This document shows, piece after piece, positions 56,025 to 63,766 of a stretch of 64,000 bases of DNA; position 1 is the first letter of the stretch; each line of letters opens with the position of its first letter. The stretch spans positions 434,001 through 498,000 of the forward strand of contig NZ_CP109473.1 of assembly GCF_036227405.1 (NCBI RefSeq), given 5' to 3'. The DNA comes from Streptomyces sp. NBC_01460 (GTDB lineage Bacteria > Actinomycetota > Actinomycetes > Streptomycetales > Streptomycetaceae). Both the position numbers and the translations under genes were made by a program. The notes under the pieces are model-generated. The model searched no databases. It was not told the origin of the DNA and worked only from the letters and a program-made list of their open reading frames with translations.

Positions 56025-56077
56025 CCCGGCCGGCGCGGATCATGCGTGCCGAGGGCACACCGTCCGCGCCGGCCGGG
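56025..56077 (-). terminator. Branched hairpin terminator after HATPase gene
   Basis: 15-bp perfect arms (56025-56039 and 56063-56077) enclose a 23-base loop that itself contains a GTGCC-GAG-GGCAC stem. An overlapping 7-bp stem (56067-56073 with 56077-56083) is an alternative fold. It lies 18 bases beyond the stop of the HATPase gene and upstream of gabD. Confidence 0.75.
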
Positions 56078-56095
56078 CCGGCGTCGGGCTTCCGG

Positions 56096-56593
56096 TCACA
56101 CCAGTTCGGCCACCGGCGTGGTCCCGCCGGTCCTCGTGCCGTCCTCGGCCGGGCCGCCGAGGAACGTGAGGCCGCCGGGGAGCGGCGTACGCGGGAGCAG
56201 CCCGGTGGTGCACGGCGTCTCGGCGTAGCGCGTGAACCAGACGACCTTGCCGTCGGCGGTGCGGCAGGTGCCCCAGCTGTCGCTCAGGGCCATGACACGG
56301 CTCAGGCCGCCGCCACCGCCGTCGAGGAGCCGGGGCATCCGGGCGTCGTCGTCGGCCACGGACACCGTCAGGTGCCGGCCGGTCCAGCGGAGTTCGACGA
56401 CACAGTGCCGGTCGTCGCCGACGTGTCGCTGGACGTTCGTCAGCAGCTCTTCCGCGGCCCGGCACACGGGCCGGACGTGCAGGTCGAGACTCCAGTGACG
56501 AAGGTGTGCGGCGACTATGCGCCGCAACTGGGAAATGCGCTCTGCCGACACCTGCAGTTCGACCAGATAGTGCCGGTCGAGTGGAACGGTCAT
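56096..56593 (-). CDS. ATP-binding (HATPase_c_2) anti-sigma-factor-like protein
   Basis: 165 residues. Single GHKL ATPase domain: N-box CRAAEELLTNVQRHVGD, G1 box VSVADDDARMP and a Gly-rich GGGGGLSRVMALSD, in the style of the many Streptomyces RsbW-like proteins that bind sigma factors or serve light- and stress-signalling. No partner STAS or sigma gene lies adjacent. The C-terminal ~30 residues are low-complexity. Cytoplasmic. Confidence 0.85.
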   Translation of the reverse strand: MTVPLDRHYLVELQVSAERISQLRRIVAAHLRHWSLDLHVRPVCRAAEELLTNVQRHVGDDRHCVVELRWTGRHLTVSVADDDARMPRLLDGGGGGLSRVMALSDSWGTCRTADGKVVWFTRYAETPCTTGLLPRTPLPGGLTFLGGPAEDGTRTGGTTPVAELV

Positions 56594-56713
56594 CGTCGAG
56601 GCTCCTCACTGCGAGGGCTCACGTGCTTCACCCCGTTTGAACCAACGACCCCCGAACACGAAGCGTGAGCAGTAATCACTTCTGGGTCACTCATCAGGGT
56701 GACCCCGGGGGGC

Positions 56714-56727
56714 CGGTTGCGCAACCG
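56714..56727 (-). terminator. Small palindromic hairpin after the molybdenum hydroxylase operon
   Basis: CGGTTGCGCAACCG is a perfect 14-base palindrome located 20 bases beyond the stop of the large-subunit gene. Flanking G- and C-runs may extend it with bulges. Confidence 0.4.
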
Positions 56728-56747
56728 AAGGGCCCGGCCACGGGGTG

Positions 56748-58844
56748 TCACGGCAGGTAGGGCAGGAGCCTGTCCGGGGTGAGGGGCAGTTCGCGCAGCC
56801 GGGCGCCGGTGGCGTGGCGCACGGCGTTCCCGATCGCGGCCGCGGTTCCGACGATGCCGATCTCGCCGATGCCCTTGCTGCCCATGGGGTTGAGGTGCGG
56901 GTCGTCCTCGTCGATCCAGTGCGCCTGGATGTCGGGGACGTCCGCGCAGGACGGCACGTGGTAGGAGGCCAGGTCGCTCTCGGTGAAGTCGCCGAAGGCC
57001 GGGTCCATGGTGCTGCTCTCGGTGAGGGCCATGCCGAGGCCCATCACCATGCCCCCGATGAACTGGGACCGGGCCGTACGGGAGTTGAGGATGCGTCCGG
57101 CGGCGTAGACGCCGAGCAGTCTGCGGACGCGCACCTCGCCGGTGAGGGAGTCGACGGCCACCTCGGCGAAGTGCGCGCCGAAGGCGTGCCGGGAGTACGG
57201 GGACTCCTGCGCGGTCTCCTCCCCGGTGTCGGCGGTGACGGAGATGCCCTCCGGCGGGATCGGCCCGGTGTGCGCGGCGATCCGCCGCACCAGCGCGGTG
57301 GCCGCCTTGTGGACGGCGGAGCCCCAGGAGGCGGTGCCCGAGGAGCCACCCGCGACGGACGCGGTGGGCAGGTCGCTGCTGCCGATGTCGACCCGCACGT
57401 TCTCGGGGGACGTCCCGAGGACCGAGGCGGCGATCTGCGCGAGGACGGTGCGGGCTCCGGTGCCGATGTCGGTGGCGTTGACCCCGACGCGGTACGAGCC
57501 GTCCGGGGCGGCCTGGGCGGACGCCGTCGACTTAGAGACGAGGACGGGGTACGTCGCCGAGGCAACCCCGGTGCCGAGCAGCCAGGGCCCCTCCTCGCGG
57601 GTGGCGGGCTGCGGGTCCCGGCCGGACCAGCCGAAGCGCCGGGCGCCCTCGGTCAGGCACGCCGCGAGGTTGCGGCTGCTGAAGGGACGCCCGCTGTCGG
57701 GTTCCACCGGAGGTTCGTTGCGCAGGCGCAGTTCGACGGGGTCGATCCCGAGGGCGCACGCCAGCTCGTCCATGGCCGACTCCAGCGCGTACATCCCCGA
57801 GGCCTCCCCCGGTGCGCGCATCCACGACGGGCTGGGCACGTCGAGGGCCGCGACCCGGTGCTCCGTGCGGCTGTGGGGCGAGGCGTACATGATGCGGGCG
57901 GGTACGGCGGCCTGCTCGACGAACTCCTTGATCCGGGAGGTGTGCGTGACGATCTCGTGGGAGACGCTCGACAGGACGCCGTCCCGGCCGGCACCCAACC
58001 GCACGCGCTGCAGGGTGGGTGCGCGGTGTCCGACGATCGCCGGCATGTACCGCCGGGGCAGGACGAGCCGGACCGGGAGCCCGGTGTGCAGCGCCGCCAT
58101 CGCGGCGAGGACGGACTGGGGGCGCGGAGTGCCCTTGGAGCCGAAGCCGCCGCCGACGTGCTCGGAGAGGACGGTGACGTGGTCCCGGTCGATGCCGAGG
58201 GCCTGGGCGAGGCTGTTGCGTACGGCGGTCGAGCCCTGGCTGGAGTCGTGGACGGTCAGGTGCCCGTCGGCCCACCGGGCCGTGGAGGCGTGCGGTTCCA
58301 TGGGGTGGTTGTGCAGCGCCCGCATCGTGTAGACGGCGTCGATGCAGACGGGCGCGGCCTCGAACGCGCGCATGGCGTCCCCGCGTTGACGCAGGCCCGG
58401 GTGGCCGCCGTTGGCCTCCTCGGGGGTGTACAGGCCCGGGTGGTCGCCGGTGAGGACGACGTCGTGGCCGGTGGTGGCGTACTCGACGTGCACGGCCGCC
58501 GCGCCGGCCCGCGCCGATTCGAGGGTCTCGGCCAGGACGAGGGCGACGGGCCAGCCCCGGTGCGGCACCCGGTCGTCCTGGAGCACGGCGAGGATCGGGT
58601 CGTCGGGTTCCTCCAGTCGCGGCGCGTTGTCGTGGGTCAGGACGGTGTGCACGCCCGGCACGGCGAGGGCGTCGGCGGTGCGGATCGCGGTGACACGGCC
58701 GCTCGCCACGGTGGCGGGGACGATCCAGCCGTACAGACAGCCGGACTCGGGGTGTTCCGCGGCGTAGCGGGCGGTGCCGGTGACCTTGTCCCGGCCCTCG
58801 CGGCGGACGACGGGCGCGCCGAGCGCCTGGGGGGTCTCGCTCAT
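56748..58844 (-). CDS. Molybdopterin-binding large subunit of aldehyde/xanthine oxidase family (PaoC-like)
   Basis: 698 residues from ATG 58844 with GAGGA ahead. The catalytic subunit of a molybdenum hydroxylase: VRREGRDKVTGTARYAAE at the start, EHVGGGFGSKGTPRPQ for cofactor binding and the conserved catalytic Glu in GSKGIGEIGIVGTAAAIG. With the two upstream genes it makes a three-subunit enzyme ordered as in E. coli PaoABC (aldehyde detoxification). No Tat signal, so cytoplasmic here. No XdhC/PaoD-type maturation gene follows. Confidence 0.92.
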   Translation of the reverse strand: MSETPQALGAPVVRREGRDKVTGTARYAAEHPESGCLYGWIVPATVASGRVTAIRTADALAVPGVHTVLTHDNAPRLEEPDDPILAVLQDDRVPHRGWPVALVLAETLESARAGAAAVHVEYATTGHDVVLTGDHPGLYTPEEANGGHPGLRQRGDAMRAFEAAPVCIDAVYTMRALHNHPMEPHASTARWADGHLTVHDSSQGSTAVRNSLAQALGIDRDHVTVLSEHVGGGFGSKGTPRPQSVLAAMAALHTGLPVRLVLPRRYMPAIVGHRAPTLQRVRLGAGRDGVLSSVSHEIVTHTSRIKEFVEQAAVPARIMYASPHSRTEHRVAALDVPSPSWMRAPGEASGMYALESAMDELACALGIDPVELRLRNEPPVEPDSGRPFSSRNLAACLTEGARRFGWSGRDPQPATREEGPWLLGTGVASATYPVLVSKSTASAQAAPDGSYRVGVNATDIGTGARTVLAQIAASVLGTSPENVRVDIGSSDLPTASVAGGSSGTASWGSAVHKAATALVRRIAAHTGPIPPEGISVTADTGEETAQESPYSRHAFGAHFAEVAVDSLTGEVRVRRLLGVYAAGRILNSRTARSQFIGGMVMGLGMALTESSTMDPAFGDFTESDLASYHVPSCADVPDIQAHWIDEDDPHLNPMGSKGIGEIGIVGTAAAIGNAVRHATGARLRELPLTPDRLLPYLP

Positions 58845-58872
58845 GACGGAAGTCCTCGGTTCTGGGTGCTGA

Positions 58873-59868
58873 TCAGGCGGGTGCGGTCCGGTCGGTGAGT
58901 TCGGTGAGGGCGCCGACGGCCAGCCGGCGGGCCAGGTCCACCTTGAAGCCGTTGTCGCGCAGGGGCCTGGCGGCCGCGAGCTCGGCCTCCACCGCGCGCG
59001 CGAAGGCGTCCTCGGTGGGGTGGGACCCACGCAGCACGTCCTCGGCCACCCGGGCACGCCACGGCCGGTGGGCGAGCCCGCCGAAGGCGAGCGCGACCCG
59101 GTCGACACGGCCGTCGCGCACGCTCAGCACGGCCGCGACGGAGGCCAGGGCGAAGGCGTACGAGGCACGGTCCCGGGCCTTGCGGTACAGCGAGACGGCA
59201 CCGGCGGGCGGCGGTGGCAGTACCACGTCGGTGATCAGCTCGCCGGGGCGGATCACCGTGTCCTGGTCGGGGTTGTCGCCGGGCAGCCGGTGGAAGTCGG
59301 TCAGGGGCACCGTCCGCTCCCCCTCGGGCCCGTGCAGCTGCACGGTGGCGTCGAGCGCCGCGAGCGCGACCGCCATGTCCGAGGGGTTGGTGGCGACGCA
59401 GTCCTGGGAGTGGCCGAGGACCGCGAGGTCGCGGTGGACTCCCTCCCGGGCCGGGCAGCCCGATCCGGGGATCCGCTTGTTGCAGGGCTTGGAGACGTCC
59501 TGGAAGTACGGGCACCGGGTGCGCTGGAGCAGGTTCCCGCCGGTGGTGGCGGTGTTCCGGAGCTGCCCGGAGGCACCGGCCAGCAGGGCCTGTGTGAGGG
59601 CGGGGTAGTCGCTCCGTACGTCGGGGTGGGCGGCGAGGTCGCTGTTGCGCACGGTCGCCCCGATCCGCAGGCCGCCGTCGTCGGTCCGCGCCACCCGGTC
59701 CAGGGACAGACGGCTGACGTCGATGAGCAGGGCGGGCGACTCCACCCCGAGCTTCATCAGGTCGACGAGGTTGGTCCCCCCTCCGAGGAACCGGGAGCCG
59801 GGGTGCCCGGCTACCGCGCGGACGGCTTCGGCCACGGATCCGGGGCGCAGATAGGCGAAGGGTTTCAC
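58873..59868 (-). CDS. FAD-binding medium subunit with 4Fe-4S motif (PaoB-like)
   Basis: 331 residues from GTG 59868, which overlaps the small-subunit stop as GTGA. FAD sites FLGGGTNLVDLMKLGVE and GASGQLRNTATTGGNL. A Cys cluster follows (RTRCPYFQDVSKPCNKRIPG then SGCPA and a later Cys), matching the extra 4Fe-4S site of PaoB and 4-hydroxybenzoyl-CoA reductase, absent from plain xanthine dehydrogenases. It passes electrons between the 2Fe-2S subunit and FAD. Confidence 0.92.
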   Translation of the reverse strand: MKPFAYLRPGSVAEAVRAVAGHPGSRFLGGGTNLVDLMKLGVESPALLIDVSRLSLDRVARTDDGGLRIGATVRNSDLAAHPDVRSDYPALTQALLAGASGQLRNTATTGGNLLQRTRCPYFQDVSKPCNKRIPGSGCPAREGVHRDLAVLGHSQDCVATNPSDMAVALAALDATVQLHGPEGERTVPLTDFHRLPGDNPDQDTVIRPGELITDVVLPPPPAGAVSLYRKARDRASYAFALASVAAVLSVRDGRVDRVALAFGGLAHRPWRARVAEDVLRGSHPTEDAFARAVEAELAAARPLRDNGFKVDLARRLAVGALTELTDRTAPA

Positions 59869-60437
59869 GGGGCCACGTCCTCGATCGCCTCGACGATGCG
59901 GGGGTAGGCGCCGCACCGGCAGAGGTTGCCGCTCATCCGCTCGCGGATCTCGTCCGCACCGAGCGGGGCCGGCCCGCCGGTGGCGAGAGCCTCCGGCGGG
60001 GTGACGTGGGAGGGGAAGCCGTCCTCGGCCTCACCGAGCATGCCGACGGCGGAGCAGATCTGTCCGGGGGTGCAGTAGCCGCACTGCAGCGCGTCCCGCT
60101 CCACGAAGGCCGCCTGCAGCGGATGCAGCCGGTCACCCTCGGCCAGCCCTTCGACGGTGGTGATGCGGGCGCCCTGCTGCGCGACGGCGAGCAGGAGGCA
60201 GCTGTTGGCGCGCCGGCCGTCGACGAGGACGGTGCAGGCCCCGCACTGGCCGTGGTCGCAGCCCTTCTTGGCGCCGGTGAGACCGAGATGCTCACGCAGC
60301 GCGTCCAGCACGGTGGTGCGGTGATCGAGCGTCAGCGTCCGTGCCGTGCCGTTGACGTGCAGCGTGAAGGTGGAACAGTCGTCCGGGGCCGGCGCCTGCG
60401 CCGCTCCCTCGTCGACGGTCCCCGGGGTGGCGTTCAT
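59865..60437 (-). CDS. 2Fe-2S small subunit (PaoA-like)
   Basis: 190 residues. N-terminal plant-type cluster CDHGQCGACTVLVDG with the fourth Cys in ANSCLLLAV, and C-terminal cluster LQCGYCTPGQICSA with NLCRCGAYPRI, the standard two 2Fe-2S sites of molybdenum hydroxylases. The first ~20 residues are low-complexity and lack a Tat signal, unlike E. coli PaoA. First gene of the three-gene operon. Confidence 0.94.
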   Translation of the reverse strand: MNATPGTVDEGAAQAPAPDDCSTFTLHVNGTARTLTLDHRTTVLDALREHLGLTGAKKGCDHGQCGACTVLVDGRRANSCLLLAVAQQGARITTVEGLAEGDRLHPLQAAFVERDALQCGYCTPGQICSAVGMLGEAEDGFPSHVTPPEALATGGPAPLGADEIRERMSGNLCRCGAYPRIVEAIEDVAP

Positions 60438-60472
60438 GTGCGCGTACCTTCCGGGATCGGGTGGTGCGGTGG

Positions 60473-60868
60473 TCAGGCGGGGCGGTGGCTCTCCAGCCGC
60501 AGGCGGATCTCCTGTTCCTGGTCGCCCGCCGCCGTTCCGACGAGCCGGACGGTGAACGCGTCCGCCAGGTGCTTACGGAGACGGTCGACCGCCCAGTAGC
60601 CACCCTGCGCCTCGACCATCACCGGCACGGAGAGCTGAGCGGGCCCGGGGCCGGGCTTCGCCTCGGAGACGTCGACGGTCGCGGTCCACACGGTGGGGCG
60701 GGTGTCCGAGGCGTCCTCGGGCGTGTCGCTCGCCGGACGGTCCGAGTCGAACGAGCGGCGCAGCACGTCGAACACCGTGCGCGCGTCCTCCTTCGGGCAG
60801 CCGGTCACCGCCACCACGACGTCACCGCTCTCCTGGTGCTCCTGCGTCTGTTCCTGCGTGCTGTTCAC
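60473..60868 (-). CDS. Hypothetical protein, 131 residues
   Basis: GTG start with AAAGGA ahead. Acidic, soluble; it contains DVVVAVTGCPKEDARTVFDV, VWTATVDVSEAKPGP and AVDRLRKHLADAFTVRLVG, ending EQEIRLRLESH. A mixed alpha/beta domain is likely. I do not recognise the family. It lies 35 bases upstream of the molybdenum hydroxylase operon in the same direction, so it may be its first gene. Confidence 0.7.
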   Translation of the reverse strand: MNSTQEQTQEHQESGDVVVAVTGCPKEDARTVFDVLRRSFDSDRPASDTPEDASDTRPTVWTATVDVSEAKPGPGPAQLSVPVMVEAQGGYWAVDRLRKHLADAFTVRLVGTAAGDQEQEIRLRLESHRPA

Positions 60869-60937
60869 CCTGGATTCCTTTCACTGGGGACGTCTGAGCG
60901 CTGCTCGGCGACCCCCCGCTGGGGCCGATCGTGTGAC

Positions 60938-60963
60938 GGGTCCTCCCTCAGGAGGGAGGACCC
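60938..60963. other. 11-bp hairpin in the 5' region of the hypothetical gene
   Basis: Perfect 11-bp arms (60938-60948 and 60953-60963) with a CAGG loop, 70 bases upstream of the GTG of the 131-residue protein gene. It would be part of its leader RNA if the promoter is further upstream, so it might act as an attenuator or stabilise the leader. Confidence 0.5.
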
Positions 60964-61377
60964 CGGAGCGTGTGCGGCGGAGAGCTCGCGCGCGACGCGT
61001 GTCAGCGGCCCGCGCGGGACGTCACGACGACCACGCCGGGGCGCGTCGCCACGGCACGCGTCTCCCGCCCCATCGGGGCTCTTCCTCTGCCCGGAGGATC
61101 GCCGCCGGGCGCCTGCCGGCGCTCCGGGCGGTGTTCCAGGTCCCATCGTCTTCCTCCAGCGGTCCGGGGACTCCCTCAAGGCTCACCCCACGGCTCCGTG
61201 TCGGCGACACGAGCGACGGCTCGGGCGGGCAGGCCCGCGAAAGATCTCGTACCCGGTGTGTGCCGGGGAAACATGGGCAGTGTCCTGCCTGTCCCCTCGG
61301 CCGTCGCCGGTTCACACGGCGCCGACAGGAGGGAGATAAGCCGCATGAAACACATTTACCGTGACGTCGTCATAAAA

Positions 61378-61389
61378 CATGAATTCATG
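61378..61389. promoter_or_regulatory. Perfect palindrome CATGAATTCATG
   Basis: 12 bases, fully self-complementary, in an A/T-rich island 43 bases upstream of the DUF6479 gene start. Candidate operator; the regulator is unknown. Confidence 0.4.
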
Positions 61390-61432
61390 TCAACGGCTGT
61401 CTGTGATCGATTCCGCGGGGTATGCGCCAAGC

Positions 61433-61771
61433 ATGGACGTAACGAACGGAGCAAGGGACTCGCTCGCCGTCGTGCTCGCCGACGACGGACCGGGCGCGGT
61501 GGGTGTGATCGTCGGCATCGTCGGACTCGCCGTGGTGATTCTGCTGATCGGCGGCTTCTGGTTCGGGATGCGGCGCCGGGACAAGGAGTCACGGCCCCCG
61601 CGCCCCGAGGAGCAGCCGCTCCGGCCGGACCACCGGACGGAGATCCAGGAGAGCGGCAGGCACCACGCGGACCGGTTTCCCGAGGACGGCCGGGCGATGA
61701 CCCCGTACGAACTCAGCGACCGCGGTAACGAGGTGATCCCGCCGCAGGAGGACGACGACCGGCGTGACTGA
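61433..61771 (+). CDS. DUF6479-like single-pass membrane protein
   Basis: 112 residues from ATG 61433; ATG 61379 in the same frame would add 18 residues but has no ribosome site. A membrane helix (VGVIVGIVGLAVVILLIGGF) is followed by WFGMRRRDKESRPPRPEEQP and an acidic, charged tail. This small Streptomyces-specific family has no known function. A strong hairpin terminator follows. Confidence 0.78.
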   Translation: MDVTNGARDSLAVVLADDGPGAVGVIVGIVGLAVVILLIGGFWFGMRRRDKESRPPRPEEQPLRPDHRTEIQESGRHHADRFPEDGRAMTPYELSDRGNEVIPPQEDDDRRD

Positions 61772-61795
61772 CGCACGGAGCGCCCCGCCCGCCGG

Positions 61796-61849
61796 CCGGG
61801 CACAGCGGTCCGGGCCCGTCCATGAGCGGGCCCGGACCGCTGTGCCCGG
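61796..61849 (+). terminator. Strong hairpin terminator after the DUF6479-like gene
   Basis: 23-bp arms (61796-61818 and 61827-61849) with an 8-base loop, starting 25 bases after the stop codon and ending 50 bases before the CDF transporter start. The longest perfect stem in the window. Confidence 0.9.
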
Positions 61850-61898
61850 ACCGTCCCTCTCCCACCGTCGATCGGAGGACCATGAAGCCGGGGGGCAT

Positions 61899-62813
61899 AT
61901 GAACCAGCCGGAGTCGGACCGCAGGACCCGTGTCACCGTCCTGGTCGCCCTCTCGGCCAATCTCGTGATCGCAGTGGCGAAGGCCGTGGGCGGACTCCTC
62001 TCGGGGTCCCCCGCCCTTCTGTCCGAAGCCGCCCACTCGGTGGCGGACAGCGTGAACGAGGTCTTCCTGCTGGCCGCCCTGCGGCGCAGCAACCGTCCTC
62101 CCGACGCCCGCCATCCCTTCGGGTACGGCAAGGAGCGCTACTTCTGGTCGCTCCTCGCCGCCGTGGGGATCTTCGTGGTGGGCGGCTGCTTCTCGTTCTT
62201 CCAGGGCTTCGAGGCGCTGGGCAGCGACGGGCAGGAGTCACCCGACGGATACACGGTCGGCCTGATCGTCCTCGGCGTGGCCTTCCTCGCCGAAGGCGGT
62301 TCGCTCGTCCGCGCGCTGCTGCAGCTCCGCCGGGAGAAGGGCGCGGCCCGTGACCCCGCGTTGCGGACGGTCATCGCCGAGGACAGCACGGCCGTGCTGG
62401 GCGTACTGCTGGCCATGGCGGGGATGGTGCTGCACCTGGTCACGGGAGACGTCGTGTGGGAGGCATCGGCCTCCCTGGGGATCGGTCTGCTGCTGGTCTA
62501 CGTCGCCTTCCGGCTCGGCAAGGACGCCCGGGACCGGCTGATCGGGGAGTCCGCGGATCCTGAGCTGCGCCAGGGTGTGGAGGAGTTCCTGACGTCCCAG
62601 GACGAGATCGACAACGTCGCGGCCCTGTTCACCATGGGTCTGGGCCTCGACTCCGTGCTGGTGGCGGCCCGCGTCGATCTGGCGCCCGGCATCGACAGCG
62701 AGGAGATCGAGCGGGTGTCCGTCCGCATCAAGCGGTCGATCGCCCGGAGCTGGCCGGAGGCCGAGCACGTCTTCCTCGACATCACGAACGCGCCGCCGCG
62801 GGGCGGGGTGTGA
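61899..62813 (+). CDS. Cation diffusion facilitator (CDF) metal transporter
   Basis: 304 residues from ATG 61899; GGGGGG lies 6 bases ahead. Four to six membrane helices: VTVLVALSANLVIAVAKAVG, then the CDF signature SEAAHSVADSVNEVFLL with metal-binding His/Asp, and VIAEDSTAVLGVLLAMAG supplying the second pair. The C-terminal cytoplasmic domain includes NVAALFTMGLGLDSVLVAAR. It exports divalent metal (Zn, Mn or Fe) by proton exchange; the ion cannot be fixed. Set off from its upstream neighbour by a strong terminator. Confidence 0.93.
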   Translation: MNQPESDRRTRVTVLVALSANLVIAVAKAVGGLLSGSPALLSEAAHSVADSVNEVFLLAALRRSNRPPDARHPFGYGKERYFWSLLAAVGIFVVGGCFSFFQGFEALGSDGQESPDGYTVGLIVLGVAFLAEGGSLVRALLQLRREKGAARDPALRTVIAEDSTAVLGVLLAMAGMVLHLVTGDVVWEASASLGIGLLLVYVAFRLGKDARDRLIGESADPELRQGVEEFLTSQDEIDNVAALFTMGLGLDSVLVAARVDLAPGIDSEEIERVSVRIKRSIARSWPEAEHVFLDITNAPPRGGV

Positions 62814-62917
62814 TCGCGGCGGCCGCGTGTTGCGGGAGTCGCCGACGCGCACGAGGCTGGTCCTGGCCCCGCGGCACCGAAGAAGTCATGCCGCAGAACC
62901 GATAAGGCAGTGGGACC

Positions 62918-63745
62918 ATGACTACTGGCGATCCGCGGACCGCGCCGGAACCGGCGGTGCTGAGCGGTGCGAGCGCCCCGTGCTGGGTCCACCTGGTGAC
63001 CCGCGATCTGGAGGACGCGCAGCGCTTCTACGGCGCCGTCCTCGGCTGGACCTTCCGCCCGGGACCACTGGGCAGGGAATTCGTGATGGCCCGCTCCGAA
63101 GGCGTGCCCGTCGCGGGTATCGGCGCCGTGGCGTCCGCCTACCAGGTGGCCGTCGCCTGGATGCCCTACTTCTCGGTCCGGGACGCGGATGTCGTCTCCG
63201 ACCGCATCCGCGAACGCAGCGGGACCGTCGGGGTCGGCCCGCTGACCGTCGGACTGGGCCGAGCCGTCCTGGCCGCCGACCGGGACGGCGCCTCCTTCGG
63301 TGTCTGGGAGTGGACGGGCCGCGCGGCCACCCTCGCCCCTTCGGGGAACCAGGCCCACGCCTGGCTCCGGCTGCGCACGAGGGACGCCTTCGACGCCGCG
63401 ATCTTCTACGGCGAGGTCCTCGGCTGGGAGAGCGGGGAGCCGGGCGGGTGCGAGGTGGCGTACGTGAAGGAGGAGGTCCTCGTACGCTGCAACGGACGCC
63501 CCCTCGCCCGGATCAGCTCCGGCGCCGTGGAAGCCGCGCCCGACCCACAGGTGCGACCGCACTGGCAGGTCCAGTTCCCGGTGGCCGATGTGCGCGCGAC
63601 GGTCCTCGCGGCGGAGCGGAACGGGGGGACCCTCATGGAGCGGCGCGACGTCCAGCACGGGAGCGAGGCGACCCTCCGGGACCCGGACGGCGGACTCTTC
63701 ACCGTGACGGACGTACGCAGCCCGGAGGACGCCGACGAGGACTGA
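62918..63745 (+). CDS. VOC-family protein with two glyoxalase-like domains
   Basis: 275 residues. Two similar halves: CWVHLVTRDLEDAQRFYGAV with LGWTFRPG, and HAWLRLRTRDAFDAAIFYGE with VLGWESGEPG. The second ends LRDPDGGLFTVTD. This tandem pattern is the hydroxylase/CFP-30-like VOC group, frequent in Streptomyces, with unknown substrates. ATG 62918 with GGGA upstream. Monocistronic between the CDF gene and a convergent membrane-protein gene. Confidence 0.87.
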   Translation: MTTGDPRTAPEPAVLSGASAPCWVHLVTRDLEDAQRFYGAVLGWTFRPGPLGREFVMARSEGVPVAGIGAVASAYQVAVAWMPYFSVRDADVVSDRIRERSGTVGVGPLTVGLGRAVLAADRDGASFGVWEWTGRAATLAPSGNQAHAWLRLRTRDAFDAAIFYGEVLGWESGEPGGCEVAYVKEEVLVRCNGRPLARISSGAVEAAPDPQVRPHWQVQFPVADVRATVLAAERNGGTLMERRDVQHGSEATLRDPDGGLFTVTDVRSPEDADED

Positions 63746-63766
63746 CGGGCCGACGAGGACCGACGG

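Larger units (their letters stand above)
60869..61432. other. Long intergenic region between divergent genes
   Basis: A 564-base gap. It holds a hairpin at 60938-60963, a strong ribosome-site-like GGAGGGAG at 61330 ahead of an ATG at 61345 with no convincing gene, and an A/T-rich island at 61345-61400 containing a perfect palindrome. Promoters of both flanking genes must lie here but were not resolved. Confidence 0.6.

Noticed and set aside
56745..58898. Open frame of 717 codons on the plus strand
   Set aside because: Antisense to the molybdopterin subunit gene; codon bias fits the minus-strand gene.
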